This document shows, one piece after another, positions 37,240-49,536 of a stretch of 64,000 nt of DNA (its first letter is position 1; every line of letters begins with the position of its first letter). The position numbers and the translations under genes were made by a program. Source of the stretch: Actinernus sp. WN-2022 (taxonomy: Eukaryota; Cnidaria; Anthozoa; Actiniaria; Actinernidae); contig JAOWCC010000273.1 of the NCBI GenBank assembly GCA_030867875.1, forward strand, positions 62,001-126,000, in the 5' to 3' direction. Below the pieces are notes generated by a model that was not told where the DNA came from, searched no databases, and saw nothing but the letters and a program-made list of their open reading frames with translations.

Positions 37240-40200
37240 ATCTCTAAGTAAAGTACATCAACGGTTCAACCTGTCAACAACGACAAAGCAACCGTGTTTG
37301 CGACTGGTTTTTCACATGGTTTTCTCAGTGGGATAGTTTAAAGTCATTTTTCTTGGAAACACGCCACCTCAAGCAACTATTTGCACTCTCAATCGAAATG
37401 AACCTTAAAGTTTCTTTAAATCAAAACTACAAAAATAACACCCCGAGAAAGAAGAGAAATGCCATGTGTCCTGAAACGCTTTTTCAAACTATTTCAATAG
37501 AGGATGGCAAAGATTAAAGTGGATCACAAAAACTTATTCTAGAAACTTGATTTCGGTTACAATTAACCAATTTCAAGTTGCTCTAAATTTCCGGATACCT
37601 TCAGGGTGCGTTTCCAGTCTAAATTATGTAGCGCCTCGAGGAAACATCGTAGATAAATCATCCATGTATAATTTTAAAGCTTATAATATTGGCTACAAGA
37701 ATACATAAAAAGTTTTGAGTTCTTTGAAAATCTCGAATTTTCCGCGATCCCGTTTCTCCGATCTAGTGAGATGGGTTTCAGAAGCTCCGACTCCGAAAAT
37801 ATTTAAAAGTTTTAAAATCTGTTTCCTTTGTCGCATTTCAGAGGAATCGTATTACAAAAGAGTTTCGGGGAATTTCAAAATTCGATTTAGTTAAAAAATT
37901 ATCATGCTCTTCGTGAAAAGGCGACAACATAGTCCGAGTAGATATGCGAGAAACGCCATCAAGAGCTCTCTTTTTAGAATTTCCCAATTCGCCGACACCC
38001 TTTTGCAGCTGCGATATCAATTGACATTTTATGAAAATTTCACAAAAATCGAATAAATTCCTCTTGAGTGGGATCTTTTTTAAAACTCTATTTTGGTTGA
38101 AAATCGAAAGCGTAGAAAATAGCACTTCAAAAATCTGTCGTGCGTGAATCTGAAGCCCCGCCTCTCCAACAATTAGCGAGCTCTTGGCCAATCATTTCTC
38201 ATCACAATTCAACTATCTGTCAAGATTTCCCGCCAATGTTGATTTCCGATCAAAGCTACGCGCCGCATTGAGAAAATGTTAATATGGCCAGCTGTTCTAG
38301 TTCTCTTGTGTGACTTGAAAAATGGGAAAGACAAAAAGACCTCGAGGGACAATTGCAAAGCAAGGTGAACACCTAGAGACACCTGAGGAGATACCGATTT
38401 GCAGGCGTCTGAAACAGCACAGCAATAGCGAGATCGTTTCAAGCGATTCAGAGTCACCGTGATCAGACTTTCTATCTCGGGTTTCTTGGAAACAAATATT
38501 TTCTCGGCTGGCTCCTACCAATTCTTCTTTATGTTCAGATGAGGACCACTCGGCACTCTGTCTGAAAGTGAAAATACGAACCCTTGTCGTTGCGAGGACT
38601 TCTACAATGTAATTATTTATCTATTTTAATTTGGCTCGTAGTCGTATTCATTGTTTGGCCTTGTTTTGCTTTTCTTTTATCTTTGTTTTCCAAGCTAAGG
38701 GCATCCTGCTTGCTTTTTGGAAGACATAAGGCCAACAACCGATGGAATCGTGTGTGGAGAAACTTTTCTCAATAAACAAAAACATGAATTTAATATGCGC
38801 TAGCTTCCCCCACACACGGTCGTTACGGGCGAGTGAGCACTTGTCATGTGTTTATTGATCTGCTGTCGATCAAACAGAACCTATTACTTCCGGTTAAAAA
38901 CTTTCTTTTGGTATTTCTCCGTCAATATTAAAAAAAATTTGAACGGAGTTTTTGGTATAATGAGACACTACTACTAAAACTACATTTCTGTGTAAAAAAA
39001 AATTCACCATCTTTTTCGTTTTGAAGGTATCCGGTAACCTTAAAACCATCATTTTTCATCCACTCGAATCTTTGCCATTCTTCGTCAAAATTGTCTCACA
39101 TATTTTCTGGAAAGCTTACTTTGCTAACCTGAGTAGTTATTTTTCTTTTTGAGAAAGTTTATCATTTGTGGGTTGACAGTACCCCGTTATAGTCTGCGGC
39201 CTGTGCAAGGAAATATTTTATGAGCATCCTAATATAACACGCGGAAAAGGTTATGCATTGTACGTCGAGACTGCATGTGTTTATACATGTTTTATTTATA
39301 ACTGTTGATAACATGACAGGGTACGTACTTATATTTTTGTAATCTCTCTGTGTTATTTCAGACACGTTTGCTTAATTAAATTTTAAAATCTTTAGCCCAA
39401 GCAAGTCTAGTAGCTTCTACAAAATGCCATCGCAAACTTCCCTTTCTACTGAACACGTGTGAACTTTAATTGTTTTCTGATGAGGTTGGCGTAAACACAA
39501 CCGAGAAGCTGATAAAACAAGCTTATCTCCGACGTTTCTAGAGCTTTTTCTTATCATTTGATTGTTTTTAAAAATAATACTGAAAATACAATTCCTCCAG
39601 AGATTTCCAGAATTAAATGTTTCTAAGGCATTTTGCTGAAGAGCACGTCCCTTATTGGTTGATCCTCAAACTTCGAACCAATTGAATGCTTCACTTGGAG
39701 AAGCCAGTAAAGTGTTCTCTAAGACTTGATGCTTCTTGGATCTGTAGCATGAAATTTGCGCTACATAAACTCCGATAAAATAGAATAGAATAAAATAAAA
39801 TAAAAATCCCAAGGATAGATTGTTGACCATATTCCAATTACAGATTTAGCGCTATCCTAGGGATAAAGTTACTCTGGCTTCGAACAAGAGAGCCCTGGGA
39901 GTAGGAAAGATCGAGAGCTTTATCTGATGCCCCCATCCGATTAAATTTCGGGGGTAGAAGCGGAATATTGAATATTGAATATCGTGGTTGAAAACTGAGG
40001 AATATTGAATATTTGCCTGAAAAATATACTGAATACGGAATATTTCAATGGAAATTAAAAAGAATAAGGAATATCCAAAAATTTTTTAGTAGGGAATGGG
40101 AATATTTACCTCAGGAGAGCAGAGGAATACGGAATTTTTAGAGTGGAAATGTTCCGCTTCTACCCCCGAGATTAAATTCAATTAGAGCGTTCGATCAAAA

Positions 40201-40414
40201 ATATTTCTTAAAATACTTGTTGAATACTTCGATCAAAAAGATTTCTTAAAATACTTGTTGAAGGATAGTAAATAAAACTTAGAAACCCGACTCACACACA
40301 TCGATGGCCTTCGAAGCTGCCTTTGCAGCCGTTCCTTTGAGATCGTATCGGCGAGGCTAACCTCCCCCATGCCAAAGAGCTCAAGAACTTCATAATCACG
40401 CAAGAATTAGACTC
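37240..40414. other. Non-coding stretch with dispersed repeats
   Basis: No convincing gene except the small ORF at 38322 and a possible EGF-like exon on the minus strand near 40300 (NGCKGSFEGHRC before GTGAGT), which I could not place. An inverted repeat at ~39945-40168 (GGGGGTAGAAGCGGAA with TTCCGCTTCTACCCCC) marks a fold-back MITE. Confidence 0.4.
38322..38462 (+). CDS. Small basic ORF, 46 aa
   Basis: ATG 38322 opens MGKTKRPRGTIAKQGE and ends SSDSESP. The N-terminus is basic and the tail acidic, a composition unlike random ORFs; it could be the first exon of a transposon gene. Not recognised. Confidence 0.25.
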   Translation: MGKTKRPRGTIAKQGEHLETPEEIPICRRLKQHSNSEIVSSDSESP

Positions 40415-40417
40415 TGA

Positions 40418-40738
40418 GGCCCTGTCCACACTAATCCGGATAAATTCGAAAACGCATCTTTTCATTAAAATCTTCCGTTCACACTATCGTTTTCGAATTT
40501 GTCGCCGTCCATACGAAAACTAGGCTCGGTTTCCAGCCGTGGGGGACGGCTGAAACCGAGCCTACACGAAAACGCGAAACCGGCGTTTTCGAATTTATAC
40601 ACCCTGGAGAGCGTCTTCAAAAAGATCCGGATAAATTCGAAAGCGTATCTTTTTTAGCCGTTTTAGTGTGGACGGAAAGCCGAAACGGATATAAAAATAT
40701 GCGTTTTCGAATTTATCCGGATTAGTGTAGACAGGGCC
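40418..40738. mobile_element. MITE with GGCCCTGTC termini, 321 bp
   Basis: Termini GGCCCTGTCCACACTAATCC and its near complement, ending GACAGGGCC. Flanked by TGA on both sides (40415-40417, 40739-40741), a 3-bp duplication as for PIF/Harbinger-type elements. The inner part has another palindrome around GGCTCGGTTTCCAGCCG / CGGCTGAAACCGAGCC. Confidence 0.75.
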
Positions 40739-41462
40739 TGAATGTTACAAATGTTGCGGTTTGTGTTTATAGATCGACATGATACAAGATGAGCTAGAGA
40801 ACTATATATGAGAATGAAAACGTTTTCAAAAACACACTTATCAGCATTTGAACTGTACTTGACCGATAAATAAGCTCTAGCCCTTTTCTGCATTTCCATC
40901 ACTGCATTGAAACACGGTGCGAGAGAGAGAAAATAGGTATTCTCAAATTCTAAAACGAGATAGGATCTTGGACGGTAGTTTTCGTACTTCAGTATATGTT
41001 ATTAAAGCATTCCTCGAATTTTAGCCTGATACCAAAATCTATCGGCTCGTTTGATCCCACGATATGCCGTGCAAAATAAATTGAAACACTTCAACTGACG
41101 ATAAGCAACTGAATAAAAAATAGTAGCATTACCGCTTTTTCTGTGATTATGGAAAAATTAAGTAAAACATTAAACACGTTTATCATCACCGCACACTTCC
41201 TTTTTGAAGCCGCGATCGAGAATAAACTGGTCAGCAAATATCATGGATTTGCCATAAAAATTGCCAGGAAAGCTCACCACACAGTAACTATATGCCCAAA
41301 CATCCTCAAACTCGTACCAAATCTTTCTCAAAGTCAGAAAAAAACAATAAATAAATAATAACAACGACCGCATCCTCCTTTTTATAAAAACAATCCGGAC
41401 GATAAAACAAGTTTATTTACTTGGCCTTGTACTTTTGTGGACAAGAATAGCTTGAACATTTA

Positions 41463-41774
41463 CAGAGGACTATGTAACTCAACTTTTTTCTGAATTAAAA
41501 GAAAAAAAATCATCGCTAGACATCCCCAATAAACTAATTAAGATTGCATGTGGAACACTTTCTATCCCATTTACTTTCATCTATAACCAATCTATTTCTT
41601 TGGGTGTAGTTCCTGATATACTTAAAATATCTAGAGTGACCCCAGTCTACAAAACTGGCCTCGCAACTGATTTAAATAACTACAGGCCAATTGCAATTTT
41701 ATCACCCTTCAGCAAGATACTTGAAAAAATTGTTTATAACCAGCTTTATTCATTTTTAGAAAAACATAATATAC
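41463..41774 (+). pseudogene. LINE reverse-transcriptase fragment
   Basis: Text VPDILKISRVTPVYKTGLAT and NYRPIAILSPFSKILEK is the RT N-terminal region of a CR1-like LINE. It ends abruptly at TTAATTAATATATC, where the duplicated 2,367-bp unit begins. Confidence 0.75.
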
Positions 41775-42355
41775 TTAATTAATATATCATACGACCCATC
41801 TTCATGGCAAAAAATGGTAATCACAGTTACTAAAAGCAAAGGAAAGTTTAAAAAAAGGTCTGTTTAACTATTTAAAAAGTTATTCAAATATCAAATTTTA
41901 AAAATAATATTGTGTAACTATTGTTTTAAATTTTACTAGAGTGTTTTAGATAAACATCTATGTTCTTGGTCTGAACGTTTCTGCACTTGTAACTGCAAAA
42001 TGACTTGTACATGATTTTAGAAAACCTCGCTTTACATGATTCTTGAACCAAAAGAGTAACAATATTCTTATATTCTTGTTAGTGCTATGTATATCAGTTT
42101 ACGTAACAATGTTTAATTATTAAAAAACTGCTAGTTATATTTTTTAAGAACAAGTCAACGAAAAAAGGGGTCAATTCTTTACTAAAACTAGTATTTAATA
42201 GCAATTGGGGTCATCTCTCCGAAAGCGACTTAATAAATCAAGACTCCATGAGCAAGATAACAGAGAAGTTGACTCCCCTGTTAAAAGCGCATTGCGGTTG
42301 AAAATTGCGCTATGTAAGGGTTAGATAATGGCACTCGAGTTAGAGTGCCGAGAAT

Positions 42356-43058
42356 TTAGATAGAAAACCACGAGCGCGCTAGTTTCCCTTTTGTCTTCTT
42401 CTTCAACTCTCTCAGTGCCATCCCTATTCTTTTCTGTACATGACCGATGCAGTCAAGCTTGATAACACGGTCACAGTTCACACTTTCCTCTTCATGAGCT
42501 ACCTTCCATGCAGAGTAGGCATCAGTCAAAATCCATACTTTATACTCCTTACTCTGTCTATAGATCCAGTCTTTCATAATATGCACACGTACCACAACAG
42601 CCGTAAACATCCCAAACAGCCGTATATGCCCTTGAGTCACCATCATACACCATGTACTTGTAACGGAAGTTGAATTCAGATGAGCGCCCCCATACATCTT
42701 GAGCAATTGCAACCTCCATGTTTCCACTGCTGCCATCAAAATTTTCAGAACAGTCAGCTTTGTGGCTTTCGTACCACTGTCTATACTCATCAGAATCCTC
42801 GTCAAATTTCTGATTACTACACTCCCAACAAAGTTTTGATTTGAAGCCGTAATCAAGAACTTCACCAGTGTCAACAGAGAGGACAAAACCAAACCCGTTG
42901 TTAGCTGTGTGCCCTCGCTTTGACCAAGTTCCATCATATGTGACAGCTATATCAATCAGCTCGTCATCAGTTATGGAGGGATTGTCCACTTTTAGCTTTT
43001 GACGAAGCCTTGCTCTCGAGGAATCCAAATGTTCTTTGAGATGCGGCATCTGCTGCAT
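42356..43058 (-). pseudogene. Mutator-like transposase domain fragment
   Basis: Minus strand. The first frame (43058-42558) has VTYDGTWSKRGHTANNGFGF, CWECSNQKF and YMVYDGDSRAY, then stops at TAG. The continuation is in another frame (to 42356) with DRVIKLDCIGHVQKRIG and ALRELKKKTKGKL. I recognise this as the PF20700-type Mutator-like domain. The frameshift near 42560-42575 is also present in copy B, so it predates the duplication. N- and C-terminal parts are missing. Confidence 0.8.
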
Positions 43059-43198
43059 CGTGGTTGCGTTTCTATTAGAAGTAAGATATCACAATTAGAT
43101 ATGTTAAGGTCGGAATTGATATCAATGCTATGCTTTCTTAATGATCTTATATTTAAAAGAGCAACTGACAGCAGGTTTTTTCCGAATTGGATTTCAGA

Positions 43199-44141
43199 CT
43201 AGATAACCATTGATGACATATTTTGTAGTCTCTCGTATTCTGCATGCACTCTTGCATCTGACCGTACATGTTTGTTCTCAATTTTTCCAAGAACATGAAT
43301 GCCTTCAAGACAAGTGGCACGGCTCAAAGCAACATATATTTGCCCAGAGTTGAATGACCTTTGTCTAAATAAATCAAAACTAATAACAATATTGTTCAAT
43401 GTTAATCCTTGAACTTTGTGAACAGTGCAAGCCCATGCCAAGCTCAGTGGAAACTGGAGTCTCTGTATTTCTGGAGATGAAGGTTTACCTGGCCTCAACT
43501 TTATTTTAGCAAGTACTGGTGAAACAGGCACAACGTTGTTCTCTTTAGCAAAAGTATCACTGCATTTCTCTATTAAGATATTCCCAGCTTTTTCATCATC
43601 AAATTTAATATAGAGAATAGTGGGCTTCTTGGTAATTTGATTAATAGAGATTCTAGTAACGGTGCCCATTTGGCCATTAATAAGTCTGTCAGAAATATCA
43701 ATATTTGTAGTAAGCATCACCCGTGCAGTTTCTTTGATAAGGATCTCAAAATCAAGACCACCAGTGTCAGAACGACCTCTTGACAATACCCTGTCAATAT
43801 CTTGTTTAGTAACATTTGGTGGATATTGATCAATAGCTCGAAGTACATACAATGGCAAAGGAATTTGTTGTAGATATTTATTGTTGTGTTCTGTAACTGG
43901 TTTATTTTCAGCCCATACATGCAATGCATCTGAAGGGTAACCATTATTCTCATGTGTTTCAGTTACTGATCTCGCCTGAATAATTTTTATGTCTTCTTCA
44001 GTCTGCTGAGCAATTCTAAATCTGTTTAGGAGCTCGGTAAATTTATGATCATCCTTTTGTCTCATTATTTGAGTAAGTTCTATCATTTTGAATTCTTGCC
44101 ATGGGTGACATATATTATATGTTTCATTTTTGTAACTAGAA
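43199..44141 (-). pseudogene. PIF1-like helicase, C-terminal fragment (copy A)
   Basis: It holds the C-terminal helicase motifs ACTVHKVQGLTL and GQIYVALSRAT, but the Walker A and B region is cut off at 44141, where unrelated sequence supplies the first ~19 residues of the open frame. Identical to the matching part of copy B. Confidence 0.85.
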
Positions 44142-44889
44142 TGTACAACGGAATGTATTTTTTTCCTGATGTGTTTGATTTTCCTTTGTACTCTCATTCT
44201 ATAAAATATAAAATAATAAAATAAAAATACAATCCTCGTTCCTTCTAAAACCTTTTGAAAACTTTTTTTGATATTCAGATCGAACGAAACTCGCGAGGTT
44301 TTAATTAATGCTATATTACCTTTACTTTAACTCTCTTGAGCATTTTTGTTCAAGTGTTATCTATCAAATCATTGTAAGGTTGATAGGTTAGGCTTAGCGT
44401 TGAAGTGACATCAAATAATATCATGTGACTGCTAAGACCAATCAACAACCGATTTTCATAGTGTATTGTGTAAGAGGGCCTCATTTGAATATGTCCATAA
44501 ACAATGGCCATCCTGTGCGTTGGCTCAAACTTTGACATACATGATATTGGATCCCCACGAATCATTTAGTGGTGATGACGTGACAATAACGTCATCGGTC
44601 ACGTGATTTTACAGGCTACACAGGCTATCGCAACAGCAATAATAACTTGAACTTTGAACACTTCCACGTGTTCACTGCTGTGAACACACTAAAATACACT
44701 TTACATCGAGTTTGCCATTACGGCGCTATGTTAACTCATGGATGGGTGCAAACACAGAAACGACTTAACGGGTTATATGAGACATAAATATCAACATATA
44801 CTAGATTCGAAATATGCAAAATTTAAGTTAAAAATTTAAAAGCTATAATTATATATATAACTCACCTTACAATACAATCATAAAAACCT
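44142..44889. other. No recognisable feature
   Basis: AT-rich DNA between the duplicated unit and a LINE 3' fragment; no gene or clear repeat found. Confidence 0.35.
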
Positions 44890-45703
44890 AAGTAAAAATC
44901 TAGGGCTGGAAGTGACTAAGAGAAAGCTGGCAATCTAATAGAAGTTTCTGATATTTATTACTGAATGAATGGGTACTTGCCAATCTCTTCATCTCTAATG
45001 GGAGACTGTTCCATAGCTGAATGGTTTTTACAGCAAAGGTCTTTCCACATTCTGTTTTTCGTTTAAATCTAGCACAAATGAAGTTTCAGTTGGCGTATCT
45101 AGAGTGCCTATTATGGACCTCACTATTTAGCTTTAAAGCTTCGCTAATATAAGGTGCTATCCCTCCGTGCAAACGTTTAAAAGCTAATAGCCAATTTCTG
45201 ACTTTAACTTCCTCATATAAGGGAAGCCAACTTAGACTGTTGAAAAGTTCAACCGACGGTGACAATTTTGGAGCATCCAGGGAACTCTTGCAGCTCTCTT
45301 TTGCAGCCTTAAAACCCTTACAAAGTTTTCCTTACGACTACTTGACCATACGATATTTGCATAATATAATATGGGTTTTATAACAGAGTTATAGTAACTA
45401 ACTATTTGTTTAATGGGCAAACGAGGTTTTATTCTATTTAGAATGCCAGTACGTTGAGCAAGCTTCTTGCATATTTTGTCAACGTGGTCGTGAAAACTTA
45501 AAGACCCAAAAGCCTGGCACTGGAAATTTTCCTTCTAGTGAAAGTAGAATGTTCTCATTGCTTGGTTCAATTTTGGCTGCAAGACGTTTCCCTATTATTA
45601 GTAGGACCTTGGTTTTTCCTTCGTTCAACGGCAGTTTGTTAGCCATCGCCCAGTTTACTACACTGGACATGGACTCACACAGAGACTCCCTTATCTGTTG
45701 CAT
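44890..45703 (-). pseudogene. LINE 3' fragment (RT C-terminal part)
   Basis: Minus strand. NWAMANKLPLNEGKTKVLLI (after the lost YxDD box), then YYNSVIKPILYYANIVWSS and, with frameshifts, the LINE C-terminal segment with a WNSLP motif near 45005-45020. 5'-truncated at ~45703 and frameshifted; dead. Confidence 0.75.
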
Positions 45704-45927
45704 ATAAAGTCCCCGCCGATAGTGACGTAAAACCCTTGTACGTTACACACGATGGCGCAAGAGTTACTGTAGCCTCAACTGACCGTAATGTGATCACTCG
45801 TCGTTGCATACATTATTCGAATTCCGTTCATTCCGATCCAATGCGTAATGCGTTGTCTGTCAGCATAAGCGGAAATACGTATCCGGAACAGTACCTTGAA
45901 GGTATACGATAACCTTAATCATAGGAG

Positions 45928-46182
45928 ATGGCACGACGTCCGCATAAGAAGAGGGACGAAATGAGGATGGCTCAATTTTTGAGCACTCGGTGTTTGCTAT
46001 GTGTAGCTACGAAGGAAGAATCGTCGAAACCTTTACCATGCTGTGGGAAGTATGTGCATGATTCATGCCTTGGACGATGATGGTTCATGCGTCCCACGAG
46101 GATCGGCGTAAATCCATACACGTGCGTGCATTGCAGGAGCATGTTGCTCCCAGTGAATCGTGCATCGGTTACTCGAGGGTAG
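45928..46182 (+). pseudogene. RING-like zinc-finger ORF with an in-frame stop
   Basis: ATG 45928 (MARRPHKKRDEM). Metal ligands are visible: CLLC, PCCGKYVHDSC and, after an in-frame TGA at 46078-46080, CVHC at ~46131-46142. The spacing fits a RING-type finger split by one stop; the frame then runs to TAG at 46182. Either a pseudogene, or the TGA separates two pieces by splicing. Compact RING proteins of this kind occur in mobile elements and viruses, but I cannot assign it. Confidence 0.45.
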
Positions 46183-46254
46183 TCTCCAAGATACGTTCAC
46201 GTATTTGATAACTTTACTATACAACATAATTTTACTTATCCTGGTATAACCCCC

Positions 46255-46554
46255 TTGCGAGTCGACAACGATGCCATTCCCGGGCAGGCCATCGCCCATC
46301 CACCACATGATCCCGCAGGCTGGGACATTGTTAGGGAGAAGCAGAAGATGATGGCGCGTTCCACGGAAGCAAATGAGGAGCAGAATGAAACTAGTCTCCA
46401 AAACCAGTTACTTCAGGAGATAAACAAGAGGGCGAAGTTTTCCAAGAAATCAAGAACGACAAGAGGAAAGTTTGCCAAGAAAGAAATAACGGATTTATCA
46501 TGGAGGAACTATGTGCGTTTTTTTTTTAATCAACACCCACGATTTGAAATATAA
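46255..46554 (+). CDS. Unrecognised ORF, 99 aa
   Basis: No ATG at its start (first Met near 46348). A polar, lysine-rich middle (QEINKRAKFSKKSRTTRGK) and protein-like composition. It follows the RING-like ORF on the same strand and might be a later exon of the same gene. Low support. Confidence 0.25.
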   Translation: MRVDNDAIPGQAIAHPPHDPAGWDIVREKQKMMARSTEANEEQNETSLQNQLLQEINKRAKFSKKSRTTRGKFAKKEITDLSWRNYVRFFFNQHPRFEI

Positions 46555-47035
46555 TGTTGCGAGAAAAGTTATAACATTGCGGATTCATTCATAACGCACA
46601 TATTTCGATATCATAAATTATCCTGCTAAAATCAACCAAACGGCTCCTCTAGGAGCCACCAAACAGCAAAAAGTCAATGTCATCATGATTCCTATCCTCC
46701 CTGAATTGTTTTATTAAATTACTATGTACATGATCTTTGTGATTTTTAAGGTGCGCTTTAAAGGATCTTAAAGACTGTAAACTCTATATAAGTCTTTAAG
46801 AGATCTTTAAGATGGTTTAAGTAACATTTAAGACCATTGACAGTGTTTGATGACTTTAATGTCCTCTTACTGACTTTATGAAAGACGTAAAGTTTTCTTA
46901 AAATCAGTAAACTTTACATATACAGTTTCAGAGCCTTTAAGATAACAATTAAAGTTAAATGAAATCAATTTGGAATGATTTGATGCTTAAGGGGGAATTG
47001 ATAATTACTCCTCCCATAGACGTGTCCCGGATGTA
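46555..47035. other. AT-rich stretch with scattered TTTAAGA motifs
   Basis: TTTAAG/CTTTAA motifs recur about 15 times between 46750 and 46960. No coding sequence. Confidence 0.4.
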
Positions 47036-48807
47036 CAGTACAGCTCAAAAAGAATGCACCCGCAAGAAGTCCCGCAAGAAGTCCCGCAAGAACTTCTTGC
47101 GCCGCAAGAACCCGCAAGAAGTTTATAACCCGCTTTTTGCGGCTCACCCGCAAGAACACGCAAGAAGTTTAAGAAGTTGATAGCCCGCTTTTTGCGGCTC
47201 AGCCGCAAGAACGCGCAAGAAGTAAAGAGTGGATAATCCGCTTTTTGCGGCTCAACTGCAAGACCACGCACAAAGTTAAACAATACAAAAAGTTTCAAGT
47301 CCAAACTTCGAAACGCGAGTACAATGCACGCTCGATCGTGGTTTGTTTACAAGTGTATACGGCAAATTTATTTAGGAAGACTTTCGGTAATATTTTTGAA
47401 AAACTTATTTTCAAAGACATACATGTAGATGTATTTAACAATTTGCTTTGATTCGTTTATGGTAGTGTTTATTAACTGTTTCTTTCGCTTTGCCAGGTTT
47501 CCCAGGTTTTGCAGTTCGATCCAACTGCTTTGATTTGCGCGTTTAGCGATTATTGTTGAGTCGATCGCAATATGCAAATTACCACTTCTTTTTGACCTGT
47601 AAAATTTTGGGAAGACAGTCACTCACTATTCTACGAATTAAGGCGCATTTAGTTCAAAAGGATTCCACTTTCCCAGTAGAAGTTTTCTGGTAAGACTAAG
47701 AGTATAGTTTTACACGGTTTCATTGCCAACTTGGCTTCAGAAAGTGCAGCGATCAACTCAGACTGACACGTTCACGCCTGACTGATTTGCACGTGGAGAA
47801 ATTCAGACGGCAAGAACTTGAGATTTTAATTTCGAAAATATGCCTTATATTAGGACTGCGAACATTTGCAATGATTTGAGCCGAAACCTTGAGCAACACA
47901 GGGATGTGCTATAAATGTGAAACTACAGACGCTAAAGTTTATTTGATGTTATGCTTTGCACGGCAAACTATAAAGCTGGCCTCGCAACACCGGTATTTAT
48001 AACGGGAACTGAAGCTATCGAGCGGCCGTTGTTTGTTATTATTTTGTGCCGAAAGCTCAGGCTTCCATATTACATTTTAAGTAACGATTTTCAGTAAGGT
48101 TATCAGAATATATGGGAGGATGCGTTATAAGCGAGCTGTGAAGCAGCAAGGAGGTAAGTGCTTTCGCCGATATACACAAACGGCGGTGATAAATATTATA
48201 AAGAAGTGTGAAAGGCGAAAATATTTTGGGCTGCTGTCTCGGAGTTTTTACGTTTAATATTTCTGAAGTGTTCGTCTTATTTAATAGTCAGCTGAACACA
48301 TGAGCGGCGGTGGGATTCAATAAAGAACACAACTCTTATTAGGGCCATTTGTCATACATGTATAATCAACCAAGCTATTATTCAACAGCAGTATTAGCGA
48401 AAAGTTGCACTTGGATTTAAGAGTCTGATGTGAAATTTCACTTCCAAAATGCGATAAATTTGCTGCATAGTTTGTGTTTGTTGTTCTAATATATTTCTTT
48501 AGTACTTTAATTTGATGTTTCCCGCAGAACGTGAACCTCAGTCTGCAAAATGTAACTTAATTGTTTCTTTCCAGTCGAAGGGACGACTTCGCGTTAATAA
48601 GTAAGAGAGTTTCAACCCGTTTGAATTAAGTTGAACTTCTTGCGGTTGAAGTTCTTGCGGTTCTAACTTCTTGCGTTTAAGAAGTTCTTGCGGGTCTAAC
48701 TTCTTGCGGTTGATAATTAATTATAAGCGCAAAAAGAAGCGCAATAATCAACTTCTTGCGTCCGCAAAAAGAAGTTCTTGCGCGTGCATTCTTTTTGAGC
48801 TGTACTG
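47036..48807. mobile_element. TA-flanked Tc1/mariner-type MITE, 1,772 bp
   Basis: TIR CAGTACAGCTCAAAAAGAAT at the left, with its complement at the right end (...GAGCTGTACTG), flanked by TA (47034-47035, 48808-48809). Subterminal arrays: CCGCAAGAAGT units repeat on the left (to ~47270) and the inverted ACTTCTTGCGG on the right (from ~48640). No transposase seen; short frames in the arrays are by-products. Same family as 58132-59181. Confidence 0.85.
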
Positions 48808-49319
48808 TATATTACATAATACCAACTGATATCTGAGAAGCCATAAAATTCCTTATTCGCAAGCAAATAATTATTTTACACAAAGCTAAAATCTTAATAA
48901 AAATAACACAGGAAACATTTGATATTTTCGAGAATCGTTTCACTGAACATATACTTCAATGACAGTCGTTTCATTCAAATTTGCCGTAATAACATTTAGC
49001 GTACTGTGTCTGCTGCATGAGCACTATTTTAAATACGTTTGTATTACCTTCAAAATTTAGAAATGTGTCCTTTTCAGATTTGAAACTTGGAAATAGTGTT
49101 TTATACTATGTGTTCAGAATCTTCTAAAAAGCTTTTGTACTTTTGTTAATAATAGAAATATGGGTTTTGTCCCGGATATTTTAAGCATGCATGGCTAATT
49201 AAAGCGAGAGAACATAACAAGAACGTCCAAATCCCTAAATATTCACCCACATTAAATAGAGCCACTGTAGTAAATCCAATAAGTATTATATTAGCCGTTT
49301 GATAAACTAATTAAATTAA
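48808..49319. other. No recognisable feature
   Basis: AT-rich DNA between the MITE and duplicated unit B; ends in a TTAATTAATTAA run. Confidence 0.35.
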
Positions 49320-49536
49320 TTAATTAATATATCATACGACCCATCTTCATGGCAAAAAATGGTAATCACAGTTACTAAAAGCAAAGGAAAGTTTAAAAAA
49401 AGGTCTGTTTAACTATTTAAAAAGTTATTCAAATATCAAATTTTAAAAATAATATTGTGTAACTATTGTTTTAAATTTTACTAGAGTGTTTTAGATAAAC
49501 ATCTATGTTCTTGGTCTGAACGTTTCTGCACTTGTA

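Larger units (their letters stand above)
41775..44141. repeat. 2,367-bp duplicated unit, copy A
   Basis: It matches 49320-53478 (LINE and target duplication removed) over exactly the same length with only a few substitutions seen (T/C, C/T and A/T near 42103-42230). Left edge at TTAATTAATATATC; right edge at GTAACTAGAA, where copy B continues into more helicase sequence. Confidence 0.9.

Noticed and set aside
40290..40400. EGF-like exon of the CELSR gene (minus strand)
   Set aside because: Only part of an EGF pattern (NGCKGSFEGHRC and a GTGAGT donor) is visible; no clear acceptor or full Cys set, so it is not listed as a gene.
43199..44197. Complete helicase gene starting at 44197
   Set aside because: The first ~19 codons come from unrelated sequence beyond the duplication edge, and the ATPase motifs are missing.
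46965..47304. Frames inside the MITE arrays
   Set aside because: Produced by the CCGCAAGAAGT repeats, with no family features.
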